A stretch of 64,000 nucleotides of DNA from Kitasatospora sp. SolWspMP-SS2h (GTDB taxonomy: Bacteria > Actinomycetota > Actinomycetes > Streptomycetales > Streptomycetaceae). The stretch lies in NCBI RefSeq assembly GCF_003259315.1, contig NZ_QLLT01000006.1, positions 1-64,000 on the forward strand, read 5' to 3'. The notes below the pieces were generated by a model that saw only the letters and a list, made by a program, of their open reading frames with translations, was not told the origin of the DNA and made no database searches. Below are positions 46,584 to 55,972 of the stretch, one piece after another. Position 1 is the stretch's first letter. Each line of letters opens with the position of its first letter. The translations under genes and the position numbers were made by a program.

Positions 46584-47270
46584 CTAGCGCATGCCGCCCT
46601 TGGGCATCCGGGCGCCCTTCGGCATCGGGCCCTTGGGGATCGGCGCCTTGGAGAGCAGGTCGCCCAGGGCGCGCAGCCGGTCGTTGGTCTCGGTGACCTG
46701 GGCGGCGCTGATCGACCGGGGCAGGCGCATCAGGTGGATCTGCAGCTTCTTGAGCGGGATCTGGCCCTCGTCGTTGCCGACCATGATGTCGTGCACCGGG
46801 ATGTCGCCGACGACCCGCGCCATCTTCTTCTTCTCGGACACCAGCAGCGGCCGCACCCGGTTCGGATTGCCCTCGCCGATCAGCGCGATGCCGGCCCGGC
46901 CGACCGCTCGGTAGACCGCGTCCTGGCTGCGGGTGACCGCCACCGGGGTCTGGTTCGCGCTCCAGCCGCGCCGGATGTTGCCCAGCACCGCCGCGACCGC
47001 GCCCGGCTGGCCCTCCATCTGCCCGAACGCGGCCCGCTCGGCCCGCCGGCCGAACACGATCGCGACCGCCAGCACCGCCACCACGAAACCGAGGATGCCC
47101 AGGTAGACCGGGTGGTCCAGTGCGAAGCCGATGGCGAGGAACACGCCGAAGGTCAGCAGGCCGACGCCGGCGATGATCAGGCCGATCTTGGTGTCGACCT
47201 GCTTGGTCATGACATATGCCTGGCGGATCTGTGCGAGCCGCCCAGGAGTATCGGATTTTTGCCTCGCCAT
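46584..47270 (-). CDS. DUF4191 membrane protein
   Basis: A 228-residue protein with two adjacent helices (IGLIIAGVGLLTFGVFLAIG and YLGILGFVVAVLAVAIVFG) and a cytosolic domain (GNIRRGWSANQTPVAVTRSQ, NPNRVRPLLVSEKKKMARVV) of unknown function, ending in a Lys/Pro/Gly/Met-rich tail. Found beside lipA in actinobacteria. The ATG at 47270 (MARQKSD) lies 7 bases after the -10 box TACCAT, consistent with a leaderless mRNA; the ATG at 47279 would overlap that box. Confidence 0.88.
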   Translation of the reverse strand: MARQKSDTPGRLAQIRQAYVMTKQVDTKIGLIIAGVGLLTFGVFLAIGFALDHPVYLGILGFVVAVLAVAIVFGRRAERAAFGQMEGQPGAVAAVLGNIRRGWSANQTPVAVTRSQDAVYRAVGRAGIALIGEGNPNRVRPLLVSEKKKMARVVGDIPVHDIMVGNDEGQIPLKKLQIHLMRLPRSISAAQVTETNDRLRALGDLLSKAPIPKGPMPKGARMPKGGMR

Positions 47271-47391
47271 ACCGCTCATGGTACGTGGCGGCACACGCGA
47301 TCATCCAAGGCGGTGCCGGTTCGTGACCCTGGTCTTTCCCCGAGGAGGCCCCGGCTCCCGCCGGGGGTCCGCCCCGGCCCCCACCAGGGGT

Positions 47392-47544
47392 TCAGGCGCC
47401 GCGTCCGAACACCTGCCCGGACTGCTCGCGTTCGCCCGCCAGCCGCCGGTTCTCGCACACGGCGGCCCACGCGTTGCGGCGCGCGCCGCGGATCAACAGC
47501 ATCTGCTCGGCCCGCCGAAGGGCGATCCGGATTCCGGTACGCAT
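47392..47544 (-). CDS. Conserved-looking small basic protein, 50 residues
   Basis: A short frame starting MRTGIRIALRRAEQMLLIRG and ending ESGQ/QVFGRGA, rich in Arg and Ala, with one Cys. It has consistent actinobacterial codon bias and lies in the lipA - DUF4191 interval where streptomycetes encode a protein of this size. A good promoter (TTGACG-N17-TAACGG) stands 49 bases upstream. No domain is recognisable; the amphipathic helix could bind nucleic acid or membrane. Confidence 0.65.
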   Translation of the reverse strand: MRTGIRIALRRAEQMLLIRGARRNAWAAVCENRRLAGEREQSGQVFGRGA

Positions 47545-47592
47545 GACCACACCAACTCCTCGACCCGGGTACCGCTCCAGCGTCCCGGACGC

Positions 47593-47621
47593 CCGTTACC
47601 GTACGGTGACCCGTCCGTCAA
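47593..47621 (-). promoter_or_regulatory. Promoter of the 50-residue protein gene
   Basis: Minus strand TTGACG (47616-47621), 17-base spacer, TAACGG (47593-47598). The spacer contains the near-palindrome GTTACCGTACGGTGAC (47595-47610), a possible regulator site. Confidence 0.6.
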
Positions 47622-47659
47622 TGCCACGTGAAACGTCGGCGCTTAGCCCGGACGCGCCG

Positions 47660-47689
47660 GAGGGACGGGCCCGGACGGACCCGTCCCTC
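47660..47689 (-). terminator. Hairpin and direct repeat after lipA
   Basis: GAGGGACGGG (47660-47669) pairs with CCCGTCCCTC (47680-47689). The segment CGGACGGACCCGTCCCTCAC is directly duplicated about 25 bases further on, so two alternative hairpins are possible. Confidence 0.6.
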
Positions 47690-47784
47690 ACCGGCCCGGA
47701 CGGACCCGTCCCTCACCGGTACGGCCCGGCACCCGGCGAGCACCCCAGCGCCCCGCGGGCAGCACCCGCACGGACGCGACGCGG

Positions 47785-48741
47785 TCAGACCGCGGCGGCC
47801 CGCTCCCGGTGCTCCAGCGCCTGCCGGTACAGCCGCCCGGCCCGGTACGAGGAGCGCACCAGCGGACCGGACATCACCCCGGCGAAGCCCAGCTCCTCGG
47901 CCTCCTGCTGGAGCTCGACGAACTCCTGCGGCTTCACCCAGCGCTCCACCGGGTGGTGGCGCAGCGAGGGCCGCAGGTACTGGGTGATGGTGATCAGCTC
48001 GCAGCCGGCGTCGACCAGGTCGGCCAGCGCCTCGCTGACCTCCTCGCGGGTCTCGCCCATGCCCAGGATCAGGTTGGACTTGGTGACCAGCCCGGCCGCC
48101 CGGGCCTGGGTGATCACGTCCAGCGAGCGCTCGTAGCGGAACGCCGGGCGGATCCGCTTGAAGATCCGGGGCACCGTCTCGACGTTGTGCGCCAGCACCT
48201 CGGGGCGGGCGGAGAAGACCTCGGCGAGCTGCTCGGGGACGGCGTTGAAGTCCGGGATGAGCAGTTCGACGCCGGTGCGGCCGGCCTCGCGGGCGGCGGT
48301 CATCGCGTGCACCTGGCGGACCGTCTCGGCGTATAGCCAGGAGCCGCCGTCCGCCAGGTCGTCGCGGGCGACGCCGGTGATGGTGGCGTAGTTCAGGTCC
48401 ATCGTGACGATGGACTCGGCGACCCGGCGCGGCTCGTCCCGGTCGAACTCGGCGGGCTTGCCGGTGTCGATCTGGCAGAAGTCGCAGCGGCGGGTGCACT
48501 GGTCGCCGCCGATCAGGAAGGTCGCCTCGCGGTCCTCCCAGCACTCGAAGATGTTGGGGCAGCCGGCCTCCTGGCAGACCGTGTGCAGCCCCTCCTTCTT
48601 CACCAGGGACTGCAGGGCGTTGTACTCCGGCCCCATCTTCGCCCTGGTCTTGATCCACTCGGGCTTCCGCTCGATGGGGGTCTCGCTGTTGCGGACCTCC
48701 AGCCGGAGGAGCTTCCTGCCGTCGGGTGCGACAGCGGACAC
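47785..48741 (-). CDS. lipA: Lipoyl synthase
   Basis: A 318-residue radical-SAM enzyme that inserts two sulfurs into octanoyl groups bound to E2 proteins or GcvH. Both Fe-S clusters are visible: auxiliary cysteines 56, 61 and 67 and the radical-SAM triad Cys82, Cys86, Cys89 (CTRRCDFC). The C-terminal RSSYRAG serine motif is present. The GTG start at 48741 follows CTAGGAG. It works after LipB, encoded 182 bases upstream on the same strand, and serves SucB of this window among others. Confidence 0.96.
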   Translation of the reverse strand: MSAVAPDGRKLLRLEVRNSETPIERKPEWIKTRAKMGPEYNALQSLVKKEGLHTVCQEAGCPNIFECWEDREATFLIGGDQCTRRCDFCQIDTGKPAEFDRDEPRRVAESIVTMDLNYATITGVARDDLADGGSWLYAETVRQVHAMTAAREAGRTGVELLIPDFNAVPEQLAEVFSARPEVLAHNVETVPRIFKRIRPAFRYERSLDVITQARAAGLVTKSNLILGMGETREEVSEALADLVDAGCELITITQYLRPSLRHHPVERWVKPQEFVELQQEAEELGFAGVMSGPLVRSSYRAGRLYRQALEHRERAAAV

Positions 48742-48923
48742 GATGCGACTCCTAGAACTAGACGGGGTACCCCTCAGGGTACGCCTGCGCTTCAACGGCC
48801 GGCGCCCGGCCCGGGGCTTGCCTTCGAAAGGCAACGCGCGGCGCGCCGCGCCGATTCCGCTACCGGACGCCATCGGGCGGTGACCGGCCGCCATCGGCCC
48901 GCTACCGGACGGTCACCAGCCCG

Positions 48924-49727
48924 CTACCGGACGGCGGCCACCGGCTCGGGCAGCTCGGCGAGCACCTCGGCCAGCTTCCGCTCGACCGCCGCCACCGCGT
49001 CCGGCACCCCGAACGGCCGGGCCAGCTCCCCGCTCAGCGAGGCCACCCCGGCGTCCCGGATGCCGCACGGGACGATCTTGTCGAAGTACGTCATGTCCGG
49101 GTCGCAGTTCAGCGCGAAGCCGTGCATGGTCACGCCGCGGGCCACCCGCACGCCGATCGCCGCCAGCTTCCGGTCGTCGCCGCGCTGGCCCGCGTTGGAC
49201 GGCGCGTACTCGGGTCCGGCCAGCCGCGGGTCGATGCCCAGCGGCAGGCCCATCCGCAGGGTCAGCTTGCCGATCTCCACCACCTGCGCGGGGTCGACCA
49301 CCGCGCCGGGGATCTCCGCGCCCAGCTTCCACACCCCGCTGCGGCCCTCGATCCGGGTGGTCTCCACGCCGAACTCGCCGCAGGCCCGGATCAGCGCCTC
49401 CTCCAGCCGCCGCACGTACGCCACCACGTCGATCGGGTCCGGCAGCTTCACGATGGGGTAGCCGACCAGCTGCCCGGGGCCGTGCCAGGTGATCTCCCCG
49501 CCGCGGTTGACCTCCACCACCGGCGTCCCGTCCAGCGGCAGGTCGGCCGGGTTGGTGCGCTTGCCCATCGTGTACACCGGGTCGTGCTCCAGCAGCAGCA
49601 CGGTGTCCGGGATCTCGTCCGCGACCCGCAGCGCGTGCAGCCGCTGCTGCTCCGCCCACGCCTCCTGGTAGGGGACGGTCCGCTCGCCTATCCCCATCCG
49701 CACGAACCGCACGTTCTCGCTCACCAC
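48924..49727 (-). CDS. lipB: Lipoyl(octanoyl) transferase
   Basis: A 267-residue LipB that moves octanoate from acyl carrier protein to lipoyl domains. Motifs [18 protein letters not shown], the lysine in [12 protein letters not shown] (Lys187) and catalytic Cys221 in IVPCGIR are intact. Two GTG codons (49727 and 49724) follow each other; GGGAG fits either. A TACAGT -10 like box is at 49763-49768 (complement). Precedes lipA. Confidence 0.95.
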   Translation of the reverse strand: MVSENVRFVRMGIGERTVPYQEAWAEQQRLHALRVADEIPDTVLLLEHDPVYTMGKRTNPADLPLDGTPVVEVNRGGEITWHGPGQLVGYPIVKLPDPIDVVAYVRRLEEALIRACGEFGVETTRIEGRSGVWKLGAEIPGAVVDPAQVVEIGKLTLRMGLPLGIDPRLAGPEYAPSNAGQRGDDRKLAAIGVRVARGVTMHGFALNCDPDMTYFDKIVPCGIRDAGVASLSGELARPFGVPDAVAAVERKLAEVLAELPEPVAAVR

Positions 49728-49810
49728 AGCACTCCCTGCCGGCCGACCAGCCCAACCTCACCACTGTACGCCCGGCCCGGGCACGCCCGGCCCGCCGCGG
49801 GCCGGTCCGC

Positions 49811-51703
49811 TCAGCCCCCCGCCAACAGCTGGAGCCGCAGCGCCAGCTGGAGCTCCAGCGCCCGCTCCGGCTGGTTCCAGTCGCGGCCCAGCAGCACCTC
49901 CACCCGGTCCAGCCGCTGCACCACCGTGTTCACGTGGACGTGCAGCAGGTCCTTGGCCCTCGTCAGGCCGCCGCCGCAGTCGAAGTAGGCGCGCAGGGTG
50001 CGCACCAGCTCGGTGCCGCGCTTGGCGTCGTAGTCGAGCAGCGGGCCCAGGGTGGCCCGGACGAAGCCGTCCACGTCGTGCCCGTCGCCCAGCAGCACGC
50101 CCAGGAAGCCCAGGTCGGCCGCGCACGCCCCGTCCCCGGCCCGGCCCAGCACCCGCAGGGCCCGCACGCAGCGCACCCCCTCCGCGTACGCCGCGGCCAG
50201 CGCGACCGGGCCGTTCGCGGCGCGGCCGGTGCCGACCGTGACCGGGCCGCCCGCCAGCCGGGCCAGCCGCTCGGCCGCGAGCGCGGCCACCGCGCCGTCG
50301 CCGCCGCCCTCGTGCGGCACCAGCAGCACCACGCCCTCGCCGAACTCGGCGCTGATGCCGCGCGAGCCGAACAGGTACCGGGCCGCCGCCCCGGCCAGCC
50401 GGCCCTGGGCGAGGGCGTCCTCGGCGACGGCCACCAGGGCCAGGTGCGGCCGGTTCAGGTCGACGCCCAGCCGCCGACCGCGCGCGGTCAGCCCGGCCGG
50501 GTCGCGGCCGGGCGCGGTCAGCAGGTCGGCCAGCAGCTCGCCGCGGACCCGGTTCTCGGTCTCGGCGACCGAGCGGCGCAGCAGGAGCAGCAGCGCGGTG
50601 ACGACGCCGGCCCGCTCGAACACCCGCCGGTCCGCGTCGTCCAGCTCGGGCCGCCCGTGCAGCACCAGCGCGCCCAGCAGCTCCTGCCCGGCCAGCACCG
50701 CGCACACCCACTCGGTGCCGTGCCGGACCGCGTGGCCCCCCGCGCGGGAGGCGGTGACCGCCTCGGCCAGGCCGTCGGGGGCGCCGCCGGGGCCGGTCAG
50801 CGGGGCGCCCTCGGCGTCGTGCACCGAGGCCGCGCCGTCCAGCAGCGCGGCCACCTCGGCGGCCACGTCGGCCACCTCCGCGCCGCGCAGCACCAGGTCG
50901 GTGAGCCGGTCGTGGGCCTGCTCGGCGCGCTGGACGGCGGCGGCGTGCGCCCGGATGACGGCGTTGGCGGCGGCCAGTTCGGCCAGCGCGGCCCGGGTGT
51001 CGGCCAGCGACTTGGCGGTGTCCAGGGCGATCGCGGCGTGCGCGGCCAGGGTGCACAGCAGCGCGACCTCGTCGGGGGAGAAGGCCCGCGGCGAGCGGTC
51101 GGCGGCGAACAGCACGCCGATCACGGTGCCGCCGAGCAGCAGCGGCACCCCGATGATCGCCACCAGGCCCTCGTCCAGCACGCCCGCGTCGATCTGCCCG
51201 GTGTGCCGGAACCGCTCGTCGACCCGGTAGTCGTGGCTGGCGTAGGGCCGGGCGGTCTGCGCGACCAGGCCGCCCAGACCGTCGCCCAGGCTGAGCCGCA
51301 AGGTCTGGAAGATCGGCGAGACCGAGCCGTCGGTGACCCGCATGTACGTGTCCCCGGCCCGCTCGTCGGGGAGGGTCAGGTACGCGGTGTCGGTGCCCAG
51401 CAGCATCCGGGCCCGCCGGACGATGGCCTGGAGCACCGCGTCCAGGTCGCGGGAGGCGGCCAGGTCGCCCGCGGTGTCGAACAGGGCGGTCAGCTCGGCC
51501 TCGCGGCGGCGGTGCTGGCGCATGGTCCGGTGCACCCGCAGCGCCTGCCAGGTGGCGTCGTCGATCTCGGTCAGCACCTCGGCGGGCGCGCCCCGGCGGC
51601 GGGCGTCGGCGAGCACCTCGCCGAAGTCCTCGGTGGCGGCGCCGGTCGCCAGCAGGTCGAGGAGTCTGCGCAGCGCCGGCGCGGCGGTGGTGTGGCGGTC
51701 CAT
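49811..51703 (-). CDS. GAF-domain PucR/CdaR-type transcriptional regulator
   Basis: A 630-residue regulator. A helical N-terminus (1-75), a GAF domain (about 80-245, with VAIIGVPLLLGGTVIGVLFAA) for ligand binding, a central diverged GGDEF-like/CdaR region and a C-terminal PucR HTH (TLRAYFDCGGGLTRAKDLLH, VHVNTVVQRLDRVEVLLG). Such proteins activate catabolic genes. It is encoded just after a 3-hydroxybutyrate dehydrogenase and an MFS transporter, which it probably controls. Confidence 0.9.
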   Translation of the reverse strand: MDRHTTAAPALRRLLDLLATGAATEDFGEVLADARRRGAPAEVLTEIDDATWQALRVHRTMRQHRRREAELTALFDTAGDLAASRDLDAVLQAIVRRARMLLGTDTAYLTLPDERAGDTYMRVTDGSVSPIFQTLRLSLGDGLGGLVAQTARPYASHDYRVDERFRHTGQIDAGVLDEGLVAIIGVPLLLGGTVIGVLFAADRSPRAFSPDEVALLCTLAAHAAIALDTAKSLADTRAALAELAAANAVIRAHAAAVQRAEQAHDRLTDLVLRGAEVADVAAEVAALLDGAASVHDAEGAPLTGPGGAPDGLAEAVTASRAGGHAVRHGTEWVCAVLAGQELLGALVLHGRPELDDADRRVFERAGVVTALLLLLRRSVAETENRVRGELLADLLTAPGRDPAGLTARGRRLGVDLNRPHLALVAVAEDALAQGRLAGAAARYLFGSRGISAEFGEGVVLLVPHEGGGDGAVAALAAERLARLAGGPVTVGTGRAANGPVALAAAYAEGVRCVRALRVLGRAGDGACAADLGFLGVLLGDGHDVDGFVRATLGPLLDYDAKRGTELVRTLRAYFDCGGGLTRAKDLLHVHVNTVVQRLDRVEVLLGRDWNQPERALELQLALRLQLLAGG

Positions 51704-51822
51704 GCGGTCTTCCCTGTCACTAGTGCCCCCCGTGGCCCTCGTGCCCCCCGGCCCGCCGCGGGAACGGGCCGGGGCCGCGCCCCCGGTCGCCCGGTGACGC
51801 GGCCCTGATCCTGCCGAAGTGC

Positions 51823-53178
51823 TCAGAGGCTAGCGGGCGCCTTCACGGAGTCCACCCGAGCGTCCGCGCCGACGTCCTCCAGGTCGGCGCCGCGGGTCTC
51901 CCGGCCGCACAGCACGGCCACCACCGTGACCACCGCGGCGAGGGCCACGTAGACCGCGATCGGGGTGGCGCTGCCGTAGTCCTTCAGCAGCGCGGTGGCG
52001 ATCAGCGGGGCGGGCGCGCCGGCCGCCACCGAGGAGAACTGGGCGCCGATCGAGGCCCCCGAGTAGCGGGTGCGGGTGGCGAACAGCTCGGAGAAGAACG
52101 CCGCCTGCGGGGCGTACATCATGCTGTGGAAGAACAGGCCGACGGTGACGGCTGCGGTCAGCTGGACGAAGCTCCCGGTGTCGGCCATCCGGAAGAAGAC
52201 GAACGCCCAGCCGCCGACGCCGAGCGCGCCCACCAGGTAGACCGGCCTGCGGCCGACCCGGTCGGAGAGCGCCCCGAAGGCCGGGATCAGCGCGAACTGG
52301 ACGGCCGAGCCGATCAGTACGGCGTTCAGCGCGGTCTGCTTGGGCAGGTGGGTCTGGGTGACGGCGTACGCCAGCACGAAGGTGGTCAGCACGTAGTACG
52401 AGATGTTCTCCGCCATCCGGGCGCCCATCGCCACCAGCACGTCCCGCCAGTGGTCGCGCACCACCGCCACCAGCGGCGGCTTCTCCCGTCCGCCGCGCTG
52501 TCCGGCCGCCGCCAGCGCGGCCTTGAACAGCGGCGACTCGTCCACCGCGAGCCGGATCCACAGGCCGACCATGACCAGCAGCGCGGACAGCAGGAACGGC
52601 ACCCGCCAGCCCCAGGCGAGGAACGCCGCGTCCGACTGGACGGCCGTCATCAGCGAGAGCACGCCCGCCGCCAGCAGGTTGCCGGCCGGCGCGCCGCCCT
52701 GCGGCCAGGACGCCCAGAAGCCGCGCCGCCGCCGGTCGCCGTGCTCGGAGACCAGCAGCACCGCCCCGCCCCACTCGCCGCCCAGCGCGAAGCCCTGGAC
52801 CAGCCGCAGGACGGTCAGCAGCACCGGCGCCGCGACGCCGACCTGGTCGTAGGTGGGCAGGCAGCCGATCAGCGTGGTCGCGCCGCCCATCAGCAGCAGG
52901 CTCAACACCAGCAGCCGCTTGCGGCCGATCCGGTCGCCGAAGTGCCCGAACACCAGCGCGCCCAGCGGCCGGGCGGCGAACCCGATCGCGTAGGTCAGGA
53001 AGGAGAGCAGGGTGCCGGTCAGCGGGTCGGCCTTCGGGAAGAACACGTGCCCGAAGACCAGCGCCGCCGCCGATCCGTACAGGAAGTAGTCGTACCACTC
53101 GATGGTCGTGCCGATCAGCGAGGCGGCGACCACCCGGGGCAGGGAGGCGGGTCTCACGTCGTCGGGAGAGCTGGACAT
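51823..53178 (-). CDS. MFS transporter, metabolite:H+ symporter (MHS) type
   Basis: A 451-residue, 12-helix transporter. SLIGTTIEWYDYFLYG, the loop motif GHFGDRIGRKRLLV and RLVQGFALGGEWGGAVLL are the signatures of the citrate/shikimate/proline-betaine MHS family. It likely imports an organic acid. Following the dehydrogenase gene by 58 bases, it fits uptake of 3-hydroxybutyrate or a related acid. Confidence 0.9.
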   Translation of the reverse strand: MSSSPDDVRPASLPRVVAASLIGTTIEWYDYFLYGSAAALVFGHVFFPKADPLTGTLLSFLTYAIGFAARPLGALVFGHFGDRIGRKRLLVLSLLLMGGATTLIGCLPTYDQVGVAAPVLLTVLRLVQGFALGGEWGGAVLLVSEHGDRRRRGFWASWPQGGAPAGNLLAAGVLSLMTAVQSDAAFLAWGWRVPFLLSALLVMVGLWIRLAVDESPLFKAALAAAGQRGGREKPPLVAVVRDHWRDVLVAMGARMAENISYYVLTTFVLAYAVTQTHLPKQTALNAVLIGSAVQFALIPAFGALSDRVGRRPVYLVGALGVGGWAFVFFRMADTGSFVQLTAAVTVGLFFHSMMYAPQAAFFSELFATRTRYSGASIGAQFSSVAAGAPAPLIATALLKDYGSATPIAVYVALAAVVTVVAVLCGRETRGADLEDVGADARVDSVKAPASL

Positions 53179-53236
53179 GGCGAATTCCCTTGCAGCTGAG
53201 GGGAGATGGGGGAGAGGAGGAGGGAGGGGGCGGAGC

Positions 53237-54010
53237 TCAGTGCGCGGTCCAGCCGCCGTCCACCGGCAGGCTCGCGCCGGTGATGTACGAGGCGCCGGGC
53301 GAGCAGAGCCAGACCGCCAGCTCCGCCACCTCGTCCGGCTCGATCAGCCGCTTGACGGCGGTGCGGTCGAGCATGATCCGCTCCACCACCTCGTCCTCGT
53401 GGATGCCGTGCGCCAGCGCCTGCGCGGCGATCTGCTTCTCCACCAGCGCGGTCCGCACGTACGCCGGGTTCACGCAGTTGCTGGTCACCCCGTACGGGGC
53501 GCCCTCCAGGGCCACCGTCTTGCTCAGGCCCTCCAGGGCGTGCTTGGCCGTCACGTAGGCCGACTTGAAGGCGCTCGCCCGCAGGCCGTGCACCGAGGAG
53601 ATGTTGACCACCCGGCCCCACTCGCGCTCGTACATGTGCGGCAGGGTGCGGCGCAGGATCCGGAACGGGGCCTCCACCATGACCCGCTGGATCAGGGTGA
53701 ACCGCTCCACCGGGAACTCGTGCACCGGCGCGACGTGCTGGAGGCCCGCGTTGTTGACCACGATGTCCGCGTCCGCCGGCAGCGCCTCCACCGCCTCCGG
53801 GTCCGACAGGTCCGCGACGTGCGCGGTCCCGCCGATCCGGGCCGCCAACTCCTCGGCGGGGCCGGCCGCCAGGTCGACGACGTACACGTGCGCGCCCGCC
53901 GCGGCGAACGCCTCCGCGCAGGCCCGGCCGATGCCGGAGGCGGCCCCGGTGACCAGGGCGGTGCGGCCGAGCAGCGGCGGCGCGGAGGGCGGGGCAGAAG
54001 TGGTGTCCAT
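53237..54010 (-). CDS. 3-hydroxybutyrate dehydrogenase (SDR family)
   Basis: A 257-residue SDR: TGAASGIG at 21-28, NNAG near 87-90, catalytic Ser139, Tyr152, Lys156. HVAPVHEFPVERF and the HGIHEDEVVERIMLDRTAVKR region are typical of D-3-hydroxybutyrate dehydrogenases, which oxidise the acid to acetoacetate with NAD. The ATG at 54010 follows a candidate inverted repeat operator. First gene of a trio with the MHS transporter and PucR regulator. Confidence 0.88.
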   Translation of the reverse strand: MDTTSAPPSAPPLLGRTALVTGAASGIGRACAEAFAAAGAHVYVVDLAAGPAEELAARIGGTAHVADLSDPEAVEALPADADIVVNNAGLQHVAPVHEFPVERFTLIQRVMVEAPFRILRRTLPHMYEREWGRVVNISSVHGLRASAFKSAYVTAKHALEGLSKTVALEGAPYGVTSNCVNPAYVRTALVEKQIAAQALAHGIHEDEVVERIMLDRTAVKRLIEPDEVAELAVWLCSPGASYITGASLPVDGGWTAH

Positions 54011-54064
54011 GGCCGAGAACGGTAGGAATCCGCGGGCCCCGCAACGATGTGGGCGGACACCACA

Positions 54065-54086
54065 GCACCACCCGGACATGTGGTGC
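54065..54086 (-). promoter_or_regulatory. Inverted repeat upstream of the hydroxybutyrate operon
   Basis: GCACCAC (54065-54071) and GTGGTGC (54080-54086) with 8 bases between, 55 bases before the dehydrogenase start. CACCACA also occurs just beside it. A candidate site for the PucR-type regulator. Confidence 0.45.
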
Positions 54087-54307
54087 GCACAGCCATGCGC
54101 CCGCACCGCGGGCAGCGGCTCCCGAACTCAAACACGCGACGCCCGTGCTTCCTCACAACGGGCGGGGCTGGTTCACCCGTTCGGAGGACGGGTGGCCCGA
54201 ATCCGCCCATAGCGTCCCAATGCTCGCTACATTCGCGCCGATTCCCGATCAGGGGGCGCCGTCCGGGCAGGAGGGGCCGGAACGGCGCCTGAGAGGTGTG
54301 GACTGCT

Positions 54308-55918
54308 ATGCCCCAACGGCCAGTGATCGACAGCCCCGCGTACCGACCGCTCGACGACCCGCTCGACCCGCGCCCGACCGGAGCGGCCGAGACCCCTCCG
54401 CGCGCCCCCGAGCGAACCGAACTCCCGGCTCCCGCGGCCGGGCGCGCCCAGAACCCCCAACTCGCCGCACTCATCGAGGAGTCCGGCTTCTCGCACGCCG
54501 GCCTCGCCCGCCGGGTCGACCAACTCGGCCTGGAGCACGGCCTCGACCTGCGCTACGACAAGACCTCGGTGACCCGCTGGCTGCGCGGCCAGCAGCCCCG
54601 CGGCGCGACCCCGGCCCTGATCGCCGAGGTCTTCACCCGCCGCCTCGGCCGCCGCCTCACCGCCCAGGACGTCGGCCTCGACGCCTGCGCCCCGGTCTAC
54701 GCCGGGCTGGAGTTCGCCGAGACCCCGCAGGAGGCCGTCGACATCGTCGCCTCCATGTGGCGCAAGGACAACGGCCCCTACGCCGAACTCCGCAAGATCG
54801 CCTTCACCCCCGCCGGACTCGTCGTCCCCAGCCGCGACTGGCTGATCGGCCGCACCGACGAGCGCGTCGCCCGGGACGGCACCACCCTCACCCCCGAGGA
54901 GCTCCGCACGCCCCCGCAGGGCGCCCGCGTCCCCCAGCAGGCACCGCGCCGCCCGGCGAACGCCTCCGGCGCCGAACCGGGCACCGAGGCCCGGGAGTCC
55001 AGGCCCCCGGTCCGGGTCGGCCGCGGCGACATCGCCGCGATCCGCGCCGTCGGCGACCTGTTCCGCGCCCTCGACCACGCCTACGGCGGCGGCCACGCCC
55101 GGCAGGCCCTGGTCCGGTACCTGGAGAGCGAGGCCGAACCCATGCTCCGCGGCCGGTACGGCGAACAGATCGGCCGCGCCCTGTTCGGCGCCGTCTCCGA
55201 CCTGACCCGGCTGGCCGGCTGGACCTCCTTCGACATCGCCGCGCACGGCCTCGCCCAGCGCTACTTCGTCCAGGCCCTGCGGCTCTCCCAGGCCGCCGGC
55301 GACCGCGTCCTGGGCGGCTTCGTCCTCACCACCATGAGCCAGCAGGCCGTCCACCTCGGCCACGCCCGCGAGGCCATCCAGCTCGCCCGGGTCGCCCAGC
55401 AGGGCGTCGGCACCACCGCCGCCCCCGTCGTCCAGGCACTGATGCACGCCGCCGAGGCCCGCGGCCACGCCCTGGCCGGCGACGTCCGGGCCTGCACCAC
55501 CGCCCTGGTCCGCTGCGAACGCGCCCTGGGCACCGCCCGCGGCGCCGACGAAGTCCCCTCCTGGGCCCGCTACTTCGACGACGCCCAGCTCGCCGACGAG
55601 TTCGCCCACTGCTACCGGGACCTCCAGCAGTGGCGCCCCGCCGCCCAGCACGCCGAGAAGTCCCTCCGGCTGCGGGCCCCCGCCTACGCCCGCAGCCGCA
55701 TCCTGTGCCGCCTGGTCCTCGCCTCCGCGCGGCTCGGCATGGGCGACGTCGACGAAGCCTGCTCGATGGCCACCGACTCCCTCCGCGCCGCCGGGGAGAT
55801 GCGCTCCGCCCGCACCGTCGAGTACCTCCGCGACTTCCACCGCCGCCTCACCCCCTACCGCACCACCCCCGCCGCCCGCGCCTTCGAAGAGGCCTCCCGC
55901 CAGGCGGGGGTGATCTGA
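54308..55918 (+). CDS. NsdA-like regulatory protein with TPR-type repeats
   Basis: A 536-residue protein. After a Pro-rich start, residues about 50-115 hold a DNA-binding-like region (LIEESGFSHAGLARRVDQLG, YDKTSVTRWLRGQQPRGATP) resembling the N-terminus of NsdA and related Streptomyces regulators of differentiation and antibiotic production. A linker rich in Pro/Arg follows, then helical TPR-like repeats to the end. Target unknown. The GTG at 54296 is too close to the AGAGG site; ATG 54308 is preferred. A perfect hairpin follows the stop. Confidence 0.82.
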   Translation: MPQRPVIDSPAYRPLDDPLDPRPTGAAETPPRAPERTELPAPAAGRAQNPQLAALIEESGFSHAGLARRVDQLGLEHGLDLRYDKTSVTRWLRGQQPRGATPALIAEVFTRRLGRRLTAQDVGLDACAPVYAGLEFAETPQEAVDIVASMWRKDNGPYAELRKIAFTPAGLVVPSRDWLIGRTDERVARDGTTLTPEELRTPPQGARVPQQAPRRPANASGAEPGTEARESRPPVRVGRGDIAAIRAVGDLFRALDHAYGGGHARQALVRYLESEAEPMLRGRYGEQIGRALFGAVSDLTRLAGWTSFDIAAHGLAQRYFVQALRLSQAAGDRVLGGFVLTTMSQQAVHLGHAREAIQLARVAQQGVGTTAAPVVQALMHAAEARGHALAGDVRACTTALVRCERALGTARGADEVPSWARYFDDAQLADEFAHCYRDLQQWRPAAQHAEKSLRLRAPAYARSRILCRLVLASARLGMGDVDEACSMATDSLRAAGEMRSARTVEYLRDFHRRLTPYRTTPAARAFEEASRQAGVI

Positions 55919-55922
55919 GCAG

Positions 55923-55968
55923 GCGTCCGGGGGCCCGGGAGGGCGCGCCCTCCCGGGCCCCCGGACGC
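55923..55968. terminator. 46-bp perfect palindrome, bidirectional terminator
   Basis: Positions 55923-55945 are the exact complement of 55946-55968, with no unpaired centre. It fills the 54-base gap between two convergent genes. Confidence 0.85.
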
Positions 55969-55972
55969 ACCC

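Noticed and set aside
47595..47610. GTTACCGTACGGTGAC considered as a GlnR box
   Set aside because: It is GTNAC-N6-GTNAC, lacking the GAAAC half-site, and no nitrogen gene follows it.
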